The position numbers were made by a program, and so were the translations under genes. Positions 34,576 to 47,500 of a stretch of 64,000 nucleotides of DNA are shown here, piece by piece. The stretch is taken from the NCBI RefSeq assembly GCF_026914185.1, contig NC_070572.1, positions 1,426,001 to 1,490,000 on the forward strand. Reading direction: 5' to 3'. The stretch is from Puccinia triticina. Taxonomy: Eukaryota > Basidiomycota > Pucciniomycetes > Pucciniales > Pucciniaceae. The notes under the pieces were generated by a model. That model worked only from the letters and a program-made list of their open reading frames with translations. It did not search any database and was not told the origin of the DNA. Within the stretch, counting starts at the first letter, position 1. Every line of letters starts with the position of its first letter.

Positions 34576-37500
34576 ATGATTGAAACGAAGGGTAAAGTCC
34601 GGAACAGTACTCATCCATCGTACAAGGCTTCATTGCGCAACTGTTCTTCTTATTGCGTCCCGCACAATCTGGGACCATGTACTCATGAGTGTACCAAATG
34701 CGGTGCCCTCCACTTTAAGGACGAATGTACTGTTGCCGATCAGTCAAAAGCTGCGACATCTTACTCAATGTGCTGTCAAAAAGACAAGGTAACCTTACCA
34801 TCAACTGACTCCTCGGCCCGCGATTATCCAACCTTTATGCAAAAGCTTCTCGAATCTGCGGACGGAAGTTAGTGCCTGCATTTGTTTTATCCGAATTTGA
34901 TGCTGATTACCATCTTTCGTCAGAATCAAGAGCTTATCAAGGTTCAATAAGGATGTACAACAACGCGCTTTTGTTCACTTCCCTCGGGGCAAATATCGAT
35001 CCTTCGGTTCAAGGTCCTTTTGGCATTAACGCTTTCAAGATATCCGGCGCCTTGACCCATAAGATTTCAAGCATCGAACCTCCGAAAGGGACCGACCCGG
35101 GCTTTGCCCAAATTTACGTTGTCGGCGATAAGGGTCTTGGTGAGGCTCAATACCGAGTCGCCAAGGCTCAAGGTCGCGCGGGGAACACGGGGAGGGGATC
35201 AACAATGGAGCCTGGATTGATTTTGAAACTCATACAATTTTTGTCGGCGAACAATCCCTACGCCAAAGTTTTCCGGTCGGCGAAGGACATTCTTGAACGA
35301 CGGAACGCCTTGACATTAAAACTCCAAGGTGTTTCAAAAGCCGGTGCAGACCCGAAGCAATACAACTGCCCGACCGCTAACGAAGTGGCCATCGTCGTCC
35401 AGGGCTCCGGAAATATTATTAAACCTCGACAAATCCTCCTTCATCGCAAAGACAACAGCCTCAAATCAATATCTGATACTCACTCTTCGTACTTCCCAAT
35501 GAGGTACCCCATCTTCTACCCCTTAGGGGAACAGCAATGGGATAATTTATTCTGCACTTCGACTGAAAGAGGTTTGTCTTGACCATCCCGCCCGTGGTAT
35601 TGTTGAGTACTATTAATGCTTTCTTTGATCTTTCCAGTCAAAAAAAGAAAAGTTGGCCCGCTGGAGTGGTTCGCGTTCATGCTTTTCAAGCGAAAGTCAA
35701 GATTTTCTCCAATCTTGTTTGGCCGGTCTCTCCTTCAAGAAATCCTGGTCAACATGTGTGTCTGCGTTGAGAGGCAAAGATTGAAATTTATCGTCAGCAA
35801 TCAAGCAAAGCTCAAAGTCGGTACGTATACTCGCCTGTTGAAGAGTCTCGAAAACCAGGCTACCATTACCGGGAGGTGCGTGATTCTCCCCGCAACATTC
35901 ATTGGGAGTCCTCGTGGCATGGAGCAGCTTTACCACAATGTGATGGCCATCACGAGGAAGTTTGGGCCCCCTTCACTGTTCATAACAATGACCGCCAACC
36001 CAAAGTGGCCGGAAATAATTGCCGAAATCCCAAAGGACAACAACCCAGTGGATCACCCGACCTTGGTAACTCGGGTTTTTTACCTGAAGATGTGCTATTT
36101 GCTTTATGTTTTGATCAAGATGGATCAGCTAGGCCGCGTCATCGCCTTCGTTTTCACAATAGAATTCCAGAAGCGCGGCTTGCCTCACCTTCATTTGATG
36201 TTAACCTTAGACGAGCGGGACTGACCAACAACCCCAGAAGCCATTGACAAGATAGTTTCAGCCGAAATTCCAAACCCAGAATCTTCTCCAATTCTGCACG
36301 GTTTGGTGACTGAGTTCATGCTTCATGGGCCATGCACAAACCAGCCGTGTTGGAAAGGATCATCTTGCAAGTATGGATTCCCAAAACCGTTCTCCGACAG
36401 AACAATTAACATCGATGAAGCTTATCCAGCTTATTGCCGAAGGGATACTGGCCGTTCTGTCACAAAACACACTTCAACTTTCAACAACGGGCATGTGGTG
36501 CCGTATTGCCCTTATCTCACGCGCGCGTTTTGCTGCCATATAAACGTCGAAATCCCCGCAAACACGGCCGCAATCAAATACCTATATAAATATATAACGA
36601 AAGGGCATGACAGACTCTCGATGACCTTGAGCAGTGATGACAAGGTTCAATCATATGTTGATGGCAGGTACATCAGCCCCCCTGAAGGTGAGCATTCCTT
36701 TTCACGAAGGCGACTTTACATAGGCTAACATGAGTTGCTGTAGCTTGTTGGCGTCTGTTTAAGTTCCCCCTGTCAGGAAGGTCGCCCGCTGTCACGAGGC
36801 TCAATATTCACGACAAAGACAAGCAGTTAGTTTATTTCGAAGGCAAGGAGGGACTTGAAGGTCAAATAAATAGCGGAAAAGCAGTCCAGACCAGCCTTAC
36901 GCAGTTCATGAAGCTCAATGAGGAAGACGCTGTTGGGGCGGACGGTCGGAAGGCTCGAACTTTATCTTATGAGGAAATTCCTGCATATTTCTCATGGAAT
37001 AAGGCGAAGAAAGAGTGGATCCCAAGGAAAACAAAGGTAGACGTGGTCGGGCAAATTTTCTCGGTCTCCTATCTTGCGGGGGAGAAGTACTACCTTTGAG
37101 TTTTACTGTTGCATCGGAAGGGCTACACGTCATTTGAAGATCTCAGGACAGTCAACGGTGACCTGTGTGACGATTATCAATCAGCGTGCAATGAGCTGGG
37201 TCTATTAGTTAATGACTTTCTTTACAACGAGGCCTTGAACGAAGCATCTTTTGTCCAGTCAGGCTACCAGCTTGCCATGTACTTCGCAATGATGTGTGTG
37301 CATTCACCCCCATCTGCACCTATGGTTTTGTTCGAGAACCATTACATGAATTTCACGGATGATTGTTGCCGAGTCAACATGTTGAAGCGTCACAGCCGTC
37401 AACTTGAGAGTCCCAAACGACGCGTATTAGCTCTTTTCCGCCTCAAGACGCTGATTCAAGGCATGGGATCGTCTATGTTGTTGTGCGGTTTGAAAACTAC

Positions 37501-39016
37501 GAGGAAGGAACGTAGGCTGCTTGCCACGATTGAAGCGGAGAAATCTGGAGTAGAAGACCCCGATTATATCCGGCAAAGGCTCAATCGGAACATAAGCTCT
37601 TTCAACCGACGTCAGCAGATCTTTTTCAACGCGGTTGACAGCGCTATGAGACATAGAAAGCCGAAATGCTTCTACCTCGACGGCCCTGGTGGCACCGGCA
37701 AGACCTTCCTGCTAAATACAATTATTGATAGGGCGGATCTTGCTGCGGTGAAGATGACTGTTGTAGCCTCGTCGGGAGTGGCTGCCCTCCTACTCAAGCA
37801 CGGCCGAACCGCGCATTCAGGGTTCAACATTCCAATCGATGTGGGCGAAGACGCCGAGTGCAGCGTTGAGCCCAATACCATCCTCGGCGAATGGCTTCGC
37901 GACACTTGCTTGGTTATTTGGGAAAAAATTGTCACCATACACAAAAATGCGGTCAATGCTGTCAACAAAACATTGAAACGCTTGCGCGAATCGGAGTTGG
38001 AATTTGGTGGGAAAGTGGTCATATTCTCTGGCGACTTTTGCCAAATCCTTCCTGTTGTTAAGTACAACAAATTCCCACCAGCCCACCTTGCAACAATCAA
38101 GTTGTCATCGATCTGGGAGTCAACAGACAAATACGCGTTGACAAAGAACATGCGCCTCGCAGAAGGTCCGGACCGTGTTTTGAGTCAACGCAACAAGACG
38201 TTCAGCAAGAATTTATTGCTTCTCGGCAAGGGTAGAAGGCAGAAAAATGACTTCAGCGTGGTCGATTTGACCGGCATAAACGTAATTTCACTCGCAAGCG
38301 CGCAGCAAATGCGGGCAGAATTGATTTTGTTTGTATACAGTGATCTCCGGAAGACCCGCAAAGAAGGGTTGACTGCATCCGTCAACTATCTCAACAAGCG
38401 GTGTATTTTGTCGCCGCTTAACCGTGACGTACGAAAAATTAATGAAGAAGTCTTGTCAGCTCTCCCCGGCAGGTCAATTATTATAAAATCACTTGACACG
38501 CCTGATCCAAATGCTTTTGGTTCTCTCCCTGAGGAGTGTCTCAATAAGATTTCCATATCCGGTTTCCCCAAGCACGAATTGGTTATTAAGGTTGGGATGC
38601 CGTTGGTAATAATCAGGAATATGGCAATGGAGAAAGGTGTATGCAACGGCTCTCGGATAGTTGTCGAAGACGTCTCGACCGGGTATATCATTGGGAGGCT
38701 AATGTCGGGGCCATTCGCGGGCAACATTGTCACATTGCCGCGTGCAAAGCTTCATAATAAGGGTGATGCAAGATCGGGCCTGTCCTTCTTCCGTTATCAG
38801 TTCCCGGTGGCTCCTGCTTATGCGATGTCGGTGAACAAGAGTCAAGGCCAGACTCTAAAGAAAGTCGGTGTTTACATGGAAACAGACGTATTTTCTCATG
38901 GACAACTTTATGTTGCCTTGTCAAGGGTGTTGGATGTTAATAACCTACTGGTTGTGAAGCCAGCTGCACGTGCAGGCGTCATGAATGTGGTTCACAAGTC
39001 CATTTTTGGTTTTTAA
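34576..39016 (+). pseudogene. Helitron Rep-helicase (HUH endonuclease plus Pif1-like helicase), mutated
   Basis: Four exons: 34576-34867, 34924-35571, 35638-36687 and 36744-39016; all three introns join in phase. Exon 1 has a cysteine-rich segment ('CTHECTKCGALHFKDEC'). Exon 2 is the Helitron-like N domain ('FTSLGANIDPSVQGPFGINA', 'QYNCPTANEVA'). Exon 3 has 'LFITMTANPKWPEI', the HUH motif 'GLPHLHLML' and the tyrosine helix 'KYLYKYITKG'. Exon 4 is the helicase: Walker A 'DGPGGTGKTFLLNT', 'GGKVVIFSGDFCQILPVV', 'YAMSVNKSQGQTLKK' and 'LYVALSRV'. Helitron Rep-Hel nicks and unwinds DNA for rolling-circle transposition. Stops: TGA at 36222 (after LDERD) and TGA at 37097 (YYL*VLL). Walker B reads VIWEKI where family members have a DE pair. 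These changes suggest loss of function. Confidence 0.9.
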
Positions 39017-39838
39017 GGTGAGGCACGGTTTTCAATTTTCCGTTTGTTATTGCGTGATGAACTCATGTTGCTCTGGCCGAATGTCAATTGCCCAGATCTT
39101 GACCAGATTTGATCAAAAACGTCACAGGTTTGACACTTCCCCGACCTAAAGGATTCTTTTGATGACACTCTGGCTAATGGAACTCGGTGTATTCATTCTG
39201 GATAACGTGTGTTGTTTGTTAAGGCTGAACTCATGTTTTGTTGATGTTGATCCGATCGTTTGATACGGCTGAGTTTTGCCCTAAGGCTAACCTCGTCTTG
39301 ATAGCAATAGTGGTTAAAGGAGAGTGTGAAATTGAACTCCCAGGGTCTCCTATAATATCACTTGAAATTTGTTATCTGGCTGTGGGCTCAACACCAAACT
39401 TCTCCGAGCGCATGGATCAATTGCTGTTTGATTATTTGTCTGTCTGGTCGGTTCTCAATTGCTCTGAATCATGACGGCGGAGCCAACCTTTCATAACATT
39501 GAAGGTGATTTAGTTAGTTGTCCGGGACACAAATGGGTATTTGTGGAATGACTCAAGGTGTTTCATTTAATATTTCGTTATCAAATTTGTTGCATTTATC
39601 GCAAGGGGTATTGCTATTTACGTTGGACATAAGGCTGCAACTGTCTGGAGGCATCGGGTCAAGGTAAAAATGATAATGACAAATGGCCTGCAGCAATTCG
39701 GGCTAAATGTTCAGGTTTGTTGGCATACCAGAGCAATTCTGCTAGACGGGGGAAGAAGAAAAACAATCTCAGGCATGATAAGGCGGGCCTGATGTGAATT
39801 GTTCATGCAAAGACGAATCAGAATTTGATGGCGTTGAT
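39017..39838. other. Helitron A spacer between convergent genes
   Basis: A 78-codon plus-strand frame at 39238 has no recognisable homology. Otherwise nothing seen. Confidence 0.4.
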
Positions 39839-40690
39839 TCACCCTTGGCGAACCTCACCGTGCTGAATTACCTGTGAAGTCAAGGTTTGAAATGAGTACC
39901 GGGAGCGCTGATTGCATTTGCTGATGACTCACCTCGACCCTCATAATCTTATCAGCTTTTTCTGGTGCTGTTAGATATCCTCGGAATCGGACTTCTACCC
40001 CCGGCATATAGCCTCCCCTCAATTGAACTGGCGCGTCGGAATGAGTCATCACGAGCCGCAAGTTTACGCCAATCGGGGTGTCCTGTACGATGGTCGTGAG
40101 CATATGTGGTTTGTAATTTGAAGTAATGATAGGTGTTACCTGTAATCTGATATTAATAATAAGTTCGTGTTGCGCTATAACAGTATCTTCCTTGTCCGTT
40201 GTCTCAATGACATCAGTTACACGTCTGACGCCAATTACAATCATCCGGTTAATGAGGTATCCGCAAAGAACGGGGGAGCGGGCTCGAGCGAGGAGCGGGT
40301 TAATCTGCCACGTCATTCCGTCAAAATGATCATATTCTATCGACCCACGAACTATGTAAGTTGTCCCCGCCTGAAGGTTGTGGCCGAATTCTTCAAGACA
40401 AGGAGCAGTTAATTCAATGGGCTCTTTTGGGATGTCAGGATACAGGTTCAAATATTGGGAAAGGACTGTACGGCGCGGCTTTATCTCGACGGTATAGTTT
40501 ATGATAGGTTCGCCGCCCGCTAATTCCACTCGCGCCTGTGAAATGGGATTGGTTAGATCAAGAATTTGCATGTATCTTTGGTGCTTACAATTTGCAAAAT
40601 CTTGACTGCGCCTTTGAATGTCAGCTTGTGCGGAGACTCGTGGTGCAAAATCTCTATGAAACTATCGGGTTCTGGTCGGTGGTAAGGCAT
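39839..40690 (-). CDS. Helitron accessory gene 2: beta-rich protein (copy A)
   Basis: Predicted exons on the minus strand: 40690-40589, 40535-40140, 40082-39933 and 39871-39839, about 226 aa, all with GT-AG borders. Shared with copy B are 'FGHNLQAGTTYIVRGSI', 'DGMTWQINPLLA', 'AQHELIIN' and 'LRGGYMPGVEVRFRGYL'. Exon sizes 102/396/150 match copy B (102/393/150). The alternating hydrophobic pattern suggests an OB-type beta barrel; no catalytic motif is visible. The true start may lie further upstream, since open sequence ('INPQVQNNRAQ') precedes the chosen ATG and resembles the region upstream of copy B. The last exon is short and less certain. It converges on the Rep-helicase. Confidence 0.7.
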
Positions 40691-42238
40691 CTGTGCGCGG
40701 TTGTTTTGAACTTGTGGGTTTATGGCGACTTCGCAGAGGATGGTTGTTGGGTGATGATTTATGTAGACTAGCTAACCATCCGCCGTGAGCCTTCTTTATA
40801 ACTCGAATAAGGGCACGCTGGACCCCAGGTTGGTCATATTCGTTGAGGTTGAATTTGCAATCCGGGCGGTCTGTGAGACAATGTATTGTTGAGTTTTGTC
40901 TGGACTGGGCAGGGCAAAGTTAACGAGTTGAGGCCGTTTCTCTCAGCGAACCGGGCCAGCTGACGGCGAGTCGGACTTGGGCCAAACCGGGGTTGGTTAC
41001 AATCAGTGGTCCTTCGAGGCCCTTGTGTTTGCCGTTGATTTTCTTGCTGTGAGTCATTATTATGGCTGTGTGCGCGTGCGGAGGGCTGATGTGATGGGCG
41101 GGGGCGAGTGTGCTGATGATCCGTGGTGTCAAGAATCTTTTTTTGGGATAAAGTCGGGGTGGAGCCGGAGCTTAGCGTTCTTTTTCAATTGCGCTGAGGA
41201 CCGCGGAGGGTTGGGTAACGTGTTGGTAACCGGTGTTGATCGATTCATGGCTACCTGAGGTGAGATCCTTTCGTGATGAGCATGCGAGCTCGGCTGTGGC
41301 GGAGCTGGTTTGGGACTTACACTCTGCAGTGAATGTCGCCATGGTAACGCGCCCAGTTGGGTGTGTGTTGTCCTACGCCGTCTTTCAGCCCTGCTGGTTT
41401 TGAATATGAGGTTAGTGTTATTGTACCTCACATTCATTTCGCGTGTGGGATAGACATCCCTGGGACCGCCTGAGCAAGGTTTAATTTCTATGACGTTTTT
41501 CTGGATTACTCATAGTCAAAGCGATCTTTAGGGGGTGTGGCATCCGTGTTAAAAAACCTATTTTGTGACTCAAGTCGGTATTTGGGTGTGAGCCCAATAT
41601 TTCCTGTTTAATGTGGTTTGCTGTTCAACAAGTTGATTCCGAGAATTACTCCGGGGGGTCAATTTTGATTGGTGCGCGTTTTTATAGGTGGTCCGCGTGT
41701 GTGATGGATTATGGTGGTGGCAGGCGATGAAGGGCAAAGCTCACGTTTGGCCCGGTTTTGATTCGACAAAATGACTCATTTGCTTAAGAAATGTGCCAAG
41801 CCCTTGACAAGTTATTTGGCGGCGATTGGGGTTTGTCTTAGTTCTGGGGGAGTTTTTTGTAGTTAGCATTGCGCACGCGTAATACTTTCTGCAATCATCT
41901 TGAGCTGATTTGGAGCACACATGTCTTTGTGTTTTGTGGACTCCCAAGGAGTTGCCCAAGGAGGGCTGGTATGGTATGGGTAACCTGGTTGGATTTCTGC
42001 ATTCCTGGGTTATATTTCACGAATCCTGAGAATTAGACAAAGGGTCTGCATTATGGACTGGGCAAGTATGAAGCAAGGATAGACTCAACCACAAGGGTGA
42101 AATTTAATTTGAGTCTGGGGTAACTTTGTGTTACTGTGTATTGATCAAGTGGCAATTTGTTTTCATGTGTGGAGGGGTTCTGACGTGTCCATGGGGCTGC
42201 CGGGGGTGTACTGGTGGCATCCAAATATCATCCCTGCA
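40691..42238. other. Helitron A 3' region without a clear gene
   Basis: Small minus-strand frames, including a basic one (41129-41437) and 'YDQPGVQRALIRVIKKAHGG' near 40.8 kb, may be 5' exons of accessory gene 2. Nothing firm. Confidence 0.35.
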
Positions 42239-42263
42239 GCGGCGCAGCCGCCTTGACCTCTAG
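42239..42263 (+). other. Helitron 3' terminal hairpin and CTAG
   Basis: GCGGC (42239-42243), loop GCA, GCCGC (42247-42251), spacer CTTGACCT, CTAG (42260-42263), then host T. This is the canonical Helitron terminator arrangement (hairpin about 10 bases before CTRR). Confidence 0.92.
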
Positions 42264-44133
42264 TCGTTACCAAAATGTCAATAGGCCCCCAAAATTTCAT
42301 TATGTACCTTGAATCCCCACAAAGCCCCCAAATGTACAAGCTACAGTCAGATCAGTTCCCAAATATCACTACTTTGGTAGTGTCTTGGTGTTTCTGCCCC
42401 TATATCTCATCCCAGCGTGGGAATCCTTCTGCCATACAGTTACCAAAATGTTTAGAGGCCCCCAAAGATTCATTAAGTACCTTTAATCACCACAACACCC
42501 CCAAATGTACAACCTACAGTCTGATCAGTTCCCAAATATCACTACTTTGGTGGTTTCTTGGTGTTTCTTCCACTAAATCTCATCCCAGCGGGGGAATCCT
42601 TCTGCCATATGGTTACCAAAATGTCAATAGGCCCCCAAAAATTCATTACGCGCCTTGAATCACCACAAAACCCCCAAATGTAGAAGCTACAGTCTCATCA
42701 GTTGCCAAATATCACTACTTTGGTAGTTTCTTGGTGTTTATGCCCCTATATCCCATCCCAGCATGGGAATCCTTCTGCCATATGGTTACCAAAATGTCGA
42801 TAGGCCCCCAAACTTTCATTATGTACCTTTAATCACCACAAAACCCCCAGATGTAGAAGCTACAGTCTGATCAGTTCCCAAATATCACTACTTTGGTAGT
42901 TTCTTGGTGTTTCTGCCCCTATATCCCATCCCAGCGTGGGAATCCTTCTGCCATATGGTTACCAAAATTTTTACAGGCCTCCAATGATTCATTATGTACC
43001 TTTACTGACCACAAAACCCCCAAATGTTGCAGCTAGAGTCTGATCAGTTCCTAAATATCACTACTTTGGTGGTTTCTTGGTGTTTCTGCCACTATCCAGT
43101 GTGGGAATTCCTCCGCCATATCGTTACCACAATGTTTACAAGCTCCTGGTCTGTGAAGGTACACAATGAATCTTTGGGGGCCTGTAAACATTTTGGTAAC
43201 TATATGGCAGAAAGATTACCACGCTGGGATGAGATATAGAGGCAGAAACACCAAGAAACTACCAAAGTAGTGATATTTGGGAACTGATCAGACTGTAGCT
43301 TCTACCTTTGGGGGTTTTGTGGTGATTAAAAGTACATAATGAATGTTTGGGGGCCTATTGACATTTTAGTAACCATATGGCAGAAGGATTCCCATGCTGG
43401 GATGGGATATAGGGGCAGAAACACCAAGAAACTACCAAAGTAGTGATATTTGGGAACTGATGAGACTGTAGCTTCTACATTTGGGGGTTTTGTGGTGATT
43501 AAAAGTACATAATGAATGTTCCGGGGCCTATTGATATTTTAGTAACCATATGGCAGAAGGATTCCCACACTGGGATGAGATTTAGTGGAAGAAACACCAA
43601 GAAACTACCAAAGTAGTGATATTTGGGAACTGATCAGACTGTAGCTTCTATGTTTGGGGTTTTTGTGGTGATTAAAGGTACATAATGAAAGTTTGGGGGC
43701 CTATCGACATTTTGGTAACCATATGGCAGAAGGATTCCCATGCTGGGATGGGATATAGGGGCATAAACACCAAGAAACTACCAAAGTAGTGATATTTGGC
43801 AACTGATGAGACTGTAGCTTCTACATTTGGGGGTTTTGTGGTGATTCAAGGCGCGTAATGAATTTTTGGGGGCCTATTGACATTTTGGTAACCATATGGC
43901 AGAAGGATTCCCCCGCTGGGATGAGATTTAGTGGAAGAAACACCAAGAAACCACCAAAGTAGTGATATTTGGGAACTGATCAGACTGTAGCTTCTACATT
44001 TGGGGGTTTTGTGGTGATTAAAGGTACTTAATGAATCTTAGGGGGCCTCCAAACTTTTTTGTAACCATATGGCAGAAGTATTCCCACGCTGGGATGAGAT
44101 ATAGGGGCAGAAACACCAAGAAACTGCCAAAGT
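42264..44133. repeat. 173-bp satellite array with a large inverted duplication
   Basis: Monomers run in one orientation to about 43140 and in the opposite orientation from about 43150 to 44133. Rare variants sit at mirror positions: 'CAGCGGGGGAATCC' near 42585 and its inverse near 43905; the GCGCCTTGAATCACC variant near 42650 and its inverse near 43855; AGCATGGGAAT at both 42762 and 43735. The axis is near 43250, so this is a true inverted duplication, not merely mixed monomers. Confidence 0.9.
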
Positions 44134-44167
44134 CCACAATGCAGGGAGGTTACGTTATAGATAACGC

Positions 44168-44369
44168 TGTTAAGGTCTGTTCTGTGGAGAGGAAGATGGA
44201 GTCTGGGTTCTGGGGTTCTGGGGGTTCTGGATCCAAGATGGTAGATTGCAGGATGAGGAAGAGGCTTGGATCTCCAGCCTCTCGAACCTTGAGTATGGTC
44301 CGTGACATGTACGTGTAGTCTATGTACATGTGAGTCTGCGCTGCGGAGCCCGCGCTACGGCTCATAACA
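44168..44369 (-). repeat. 3' LTR of the chromovirus (202 bp)
   Basis: Reads TGTTATGAGC...CCTTAACA on the element strand. It is nearly identical to 49419-49597 but about 23 bp longer, through two small length differences (GGTTCTG and GTGTAGTCTATGTACAT). Confidence 0.95.
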
Positions 44370-44566
44370 TTATCCCCCCTTTAATGCCCAAGCCGCCCCC
44401 TTTTCTGGTTGGTCAATGAGGAAAATAAAAAAATAAAAAATCCTCCTCTTTTGGCTCTGCATTCTGTTCCCGGGCAGCATTAAAAAACCCAGTGGGAAAA
44501 AGCTTGCCCTCTCACTTTCTTCTCCGCGTCCTCCAATGCCTGGCCGCCGCCTCCGGAAATTTCGAG

Positions 44567-47500
44567 TTAAACTCCGCTGTTCTTCAAGTTTGTCTCCGGC
44601 TCCCAAGAATTTTCCGCCGGTCCAAATCCGCGCCAGCTGACAAGGTATTGAGCCGTCCGCCCTCTCCGCCGGCTGTCCAGTATTCCGTCAACCTCCCACT
44701 CATCTCCGCCATTGACTGTAACTGGCTCGGGGGTCCGCCGCTGTCGGTGGGCGATCTTGTTGGGCTTGTGTTTGTGGAGTACTGACACGTGGAAAACTGG
44801 GTGGACTGCCTGCATGGAAAGCGGAAGGGTCAGTTTGTAAGCGGAGGTTGAAATTCTGCTAGCTATTGGGAATGGTCCAAGCCAGCGGTGTTCCAATTTG
44901 GGGCTGGGGCGTGTTGTTGAGATATTGCGCCCATCTAGCCAAACCTTGTCTCCACTGTTCCATTCCAGTGTTTTCTGCACTCCGCGGTCAAACTCGCTTT
45001 TCATGGCCTCCTGCGCCGCTTCTAGACAGTGCTTCAGTTCGTCCTGTACCTCCGCAAGCTGGCAGAGTCGCTCCGCCACTGCCGGTACACACTGTCCCGC
45101 CGATGGAATTCCGCTGTACGATGGGTTGAAACCGTAATTTGCCTTGAATGGTGACACCCCTGTTGACGTGTGATCGTTGTTGTTGTAAGCAAATTCCGCC
45201 GTTGCCAGGAGCGGAGCCCAATCGTCCTGTCGATAGCTCACAAAATGGCGGAGATATTGCTCCACCGCTTTGTTTGCGATTTCCGACTGTCTGTCTGTCC
45301 TTGGATGGTACGCCGTAGATGGTTGGAGGCGGATGCCAAGTCTGTTGTCCAATTCCTGGGTGATTTGGGATACAAAAATGCTCCCTCGGTCGGAAACAAT
45401 AGTCTTCGGAGTGCCATGGAGTTTCCAAACGTGCTCCGCCATCAGGTCCGCTAACTGCTCCGCATTCATGGACTTCCTGCAGGGGATAAAGTGTGCCATC
45501 TTTGTCAGACAGTCAACAACAGTCAGTATGCTGTCGTGGGAGCGGGATTCAGGCAGGTCTGTGATGAGATCATAGCTGATTTCCGTCCACAGCCCCGCCG
45601 GAATTGGCAGCGGCTCCAGTGTCCCAAATGGCTGTTGCGTTGAGGCTTTAACTCTTTGACAAGAATCACATCCATCCACGTATTGGTTGACAAACTTCTT
45701 CTGGCCGTTCCACACAAAACTCCGTCGGACCAGGGCGAGGGTGCGGGATCGGCCTGGGTGGCCCGCCGCTTTGGTGTTGTGTCGGCTCTTCAGGATCTTG
45801 GTCCGCAGTGCTGGGTCCGCCGGTACCACTATCTGCCCTTTGTCGTACAAGATGCCATCAGTCTCCGTGTATCTGTTCCGGTTTCCTGTGGGGGTTTTCA
45901 AGGATTCTATCCATCCGGTCAGTTGGGCATCGAGTGGGGTCAATTCTATGATTCTTGCAATGATCTCCGCATCAGCCATCGCCAGTTCATTTTCCGCTCC
46001 ATGCTCCGCGTCTATCCCCAGTACGTCTACCTCAAACCAGTGCTCCGCCTCCGCCAAGTCAATTGATTCGTCCTTGAACCAGGATTCAAACTCCAATATC
46101 TCCGCAAAAGTCCGCTCCGTGATGTTATTGGGCTTCATCAGCTGCCCAAAGGTCAGTTTTTCACCAGGGGCGGGGGCTAGGTCCGGTCTTCTTGATAGGG
46201 CATAGCCACGGGGTGGAGTTCTTTGTCTTTGTTGCAGACTTGAGACAAGACTGCTCCAAGCGCGAAGTCGGAGCAGTCACATTCCAGGATAAACGGCTTG
46301 TACGGGTCCGCAATCTTAAGTATCAGAGCGGAGGTGAAGGCGGTCTTTAGGCATTAGAAAGCGGAGTTACATTTGTAATCCCAGACAAAGGGGTGTTTTG
46401 CTTTGGTCAGGTTGTGTAGAGGTCTGGTCTTCCCCGAGAAGTGGTCAATGAACCGGCGGTAAAAGTTGGAGAATCCGATGAACCGCTGAAGTTCCGTAAC
46501 GTTCCGCGGTGCGGGCCACTCCGTCACCGCCTTCACTTTTGCGGTGTCCATTCTAATCCGGTTACACGCAATTAAGAGTCCAAGATATTCCACCTCCGGT
46601 TTTGAAAATTCACATTTCTCCGGTTTCAGCCATAATTGATGCTTGCTCAGGGTCTCCAGGATTCCGTTGACCACCGCCGTGTGATCAGAGCCTTTCTGTG
46701 TGTATACCATAATGTCATCCAGGTATGCGGCGGTGTCCTTTCCAATTTGTCCAAGGAGAATGTCCTGCATGAAGTATTGAAAGTATCCCGGCGCTCCTGT
46801 GGGTCCAAACGGCATGGTGAGCGGAGCAAATTGCCCCGCCTTGCAGATGAACGCTAGCTTATCCTCATCTCCCTCCGCCACTCGGAGGTTTCCGTAGGCG
46901 TTGCGGAGGTCCAGCTTTGTGAAGGTGTTGGCGTCTAGCAGGCTGTCAACCAGGTCCATGGTCAGCGGAAGGGGGTAGCGGTTTTTCACTGTCAGTGCGT
47001 TGAATTTTCGGTAGTCAAAACAGGGGCAAAGGTTTCCGTCCTTCTTTCCGGTGAATAGAACTGGGGCCGCCCATGGTGACGTGGTCCGCCGGATTGTTCC
47101 GCTGGCCAGTCCTTCCGCAATCAGTGTGTCGAGTGCCTGGTTCTCCGCCGGTGAAAGCGGAATGATCCGGCTTGCTTGCGGTGTGGCTCTGGGGACTAGG
47201 TCAACACGGAAGTCATACTTTCTTTGTGGCGGTAGGCTCTTAGCGCTGGATTTCCGGAACATGTCGATGAATCGATGGTAGCACTGCGGGACAAGTTCTT
47301 CGACGGTCCGTGTTGCAATAGCGACCTTTCCCGCTGCTGCTAGCCGGGCGGAAGTCGACCACAATGTCTTGGCGGCGCTAATCTCTGCCGTGTAAAGTTC
47401 TAGGAGAGAAAGGGGCTTGCCAGCTGCTTCGGAAAATGATTGCGGAGAAACTTTATCGGACTCACATTGCAGGGGCCGTAAAATACACACCCCCTTGTCA

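Larger units (their letters stand above)
29893..42263 (+). mobile_element. Helitron A, complete (12.37 kb)
   Basis: The 5' end is 'TCCAAGTTTACTAAAGACAG' directly after an A. The 3' end is a GCGGC-GCA-GCCGC hairpin, eight bases, then CTAG, directly followed by T. The flanks are the two halves of one satellite monomer (CCATA before, TCGTTACCAAAATG after), so insertion was between A and T without target duplication, as known for Helitrons. Inside, in order, are a 73-bp minisatellite, an OB-like/AT-hook gene (+), the Rep-helicase (+) and a second beta-rich gene (-). A related 5' end starts Helitron B at 57308. The Rep-helicase is mutated, so this copy is probably not autonomous now. Confidence 0.93.

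Noticed and set aside
37672..38151. 159-codon minus-strand frame
   Set aside because: Antisense to the helicase domain of the Helitron A Rep-helicase.
42275..42658. 127-codon frame, and similar frames at 50028-50872
   Set aside because: They translate the 173-bp satellite, whose length allows long open runs. No independent protein signal.
43150..44133. CRISPR-like regular spacing of repeats
   Set aside because: Regular 173-bp satellite monomers without unique spacers; the genome is eukaryotic.
45656..46205. Plus-strand frames opposite the chromovirus pol gene
   Set aside because: Antisense shadows of clearly coding minus-strand sequence.
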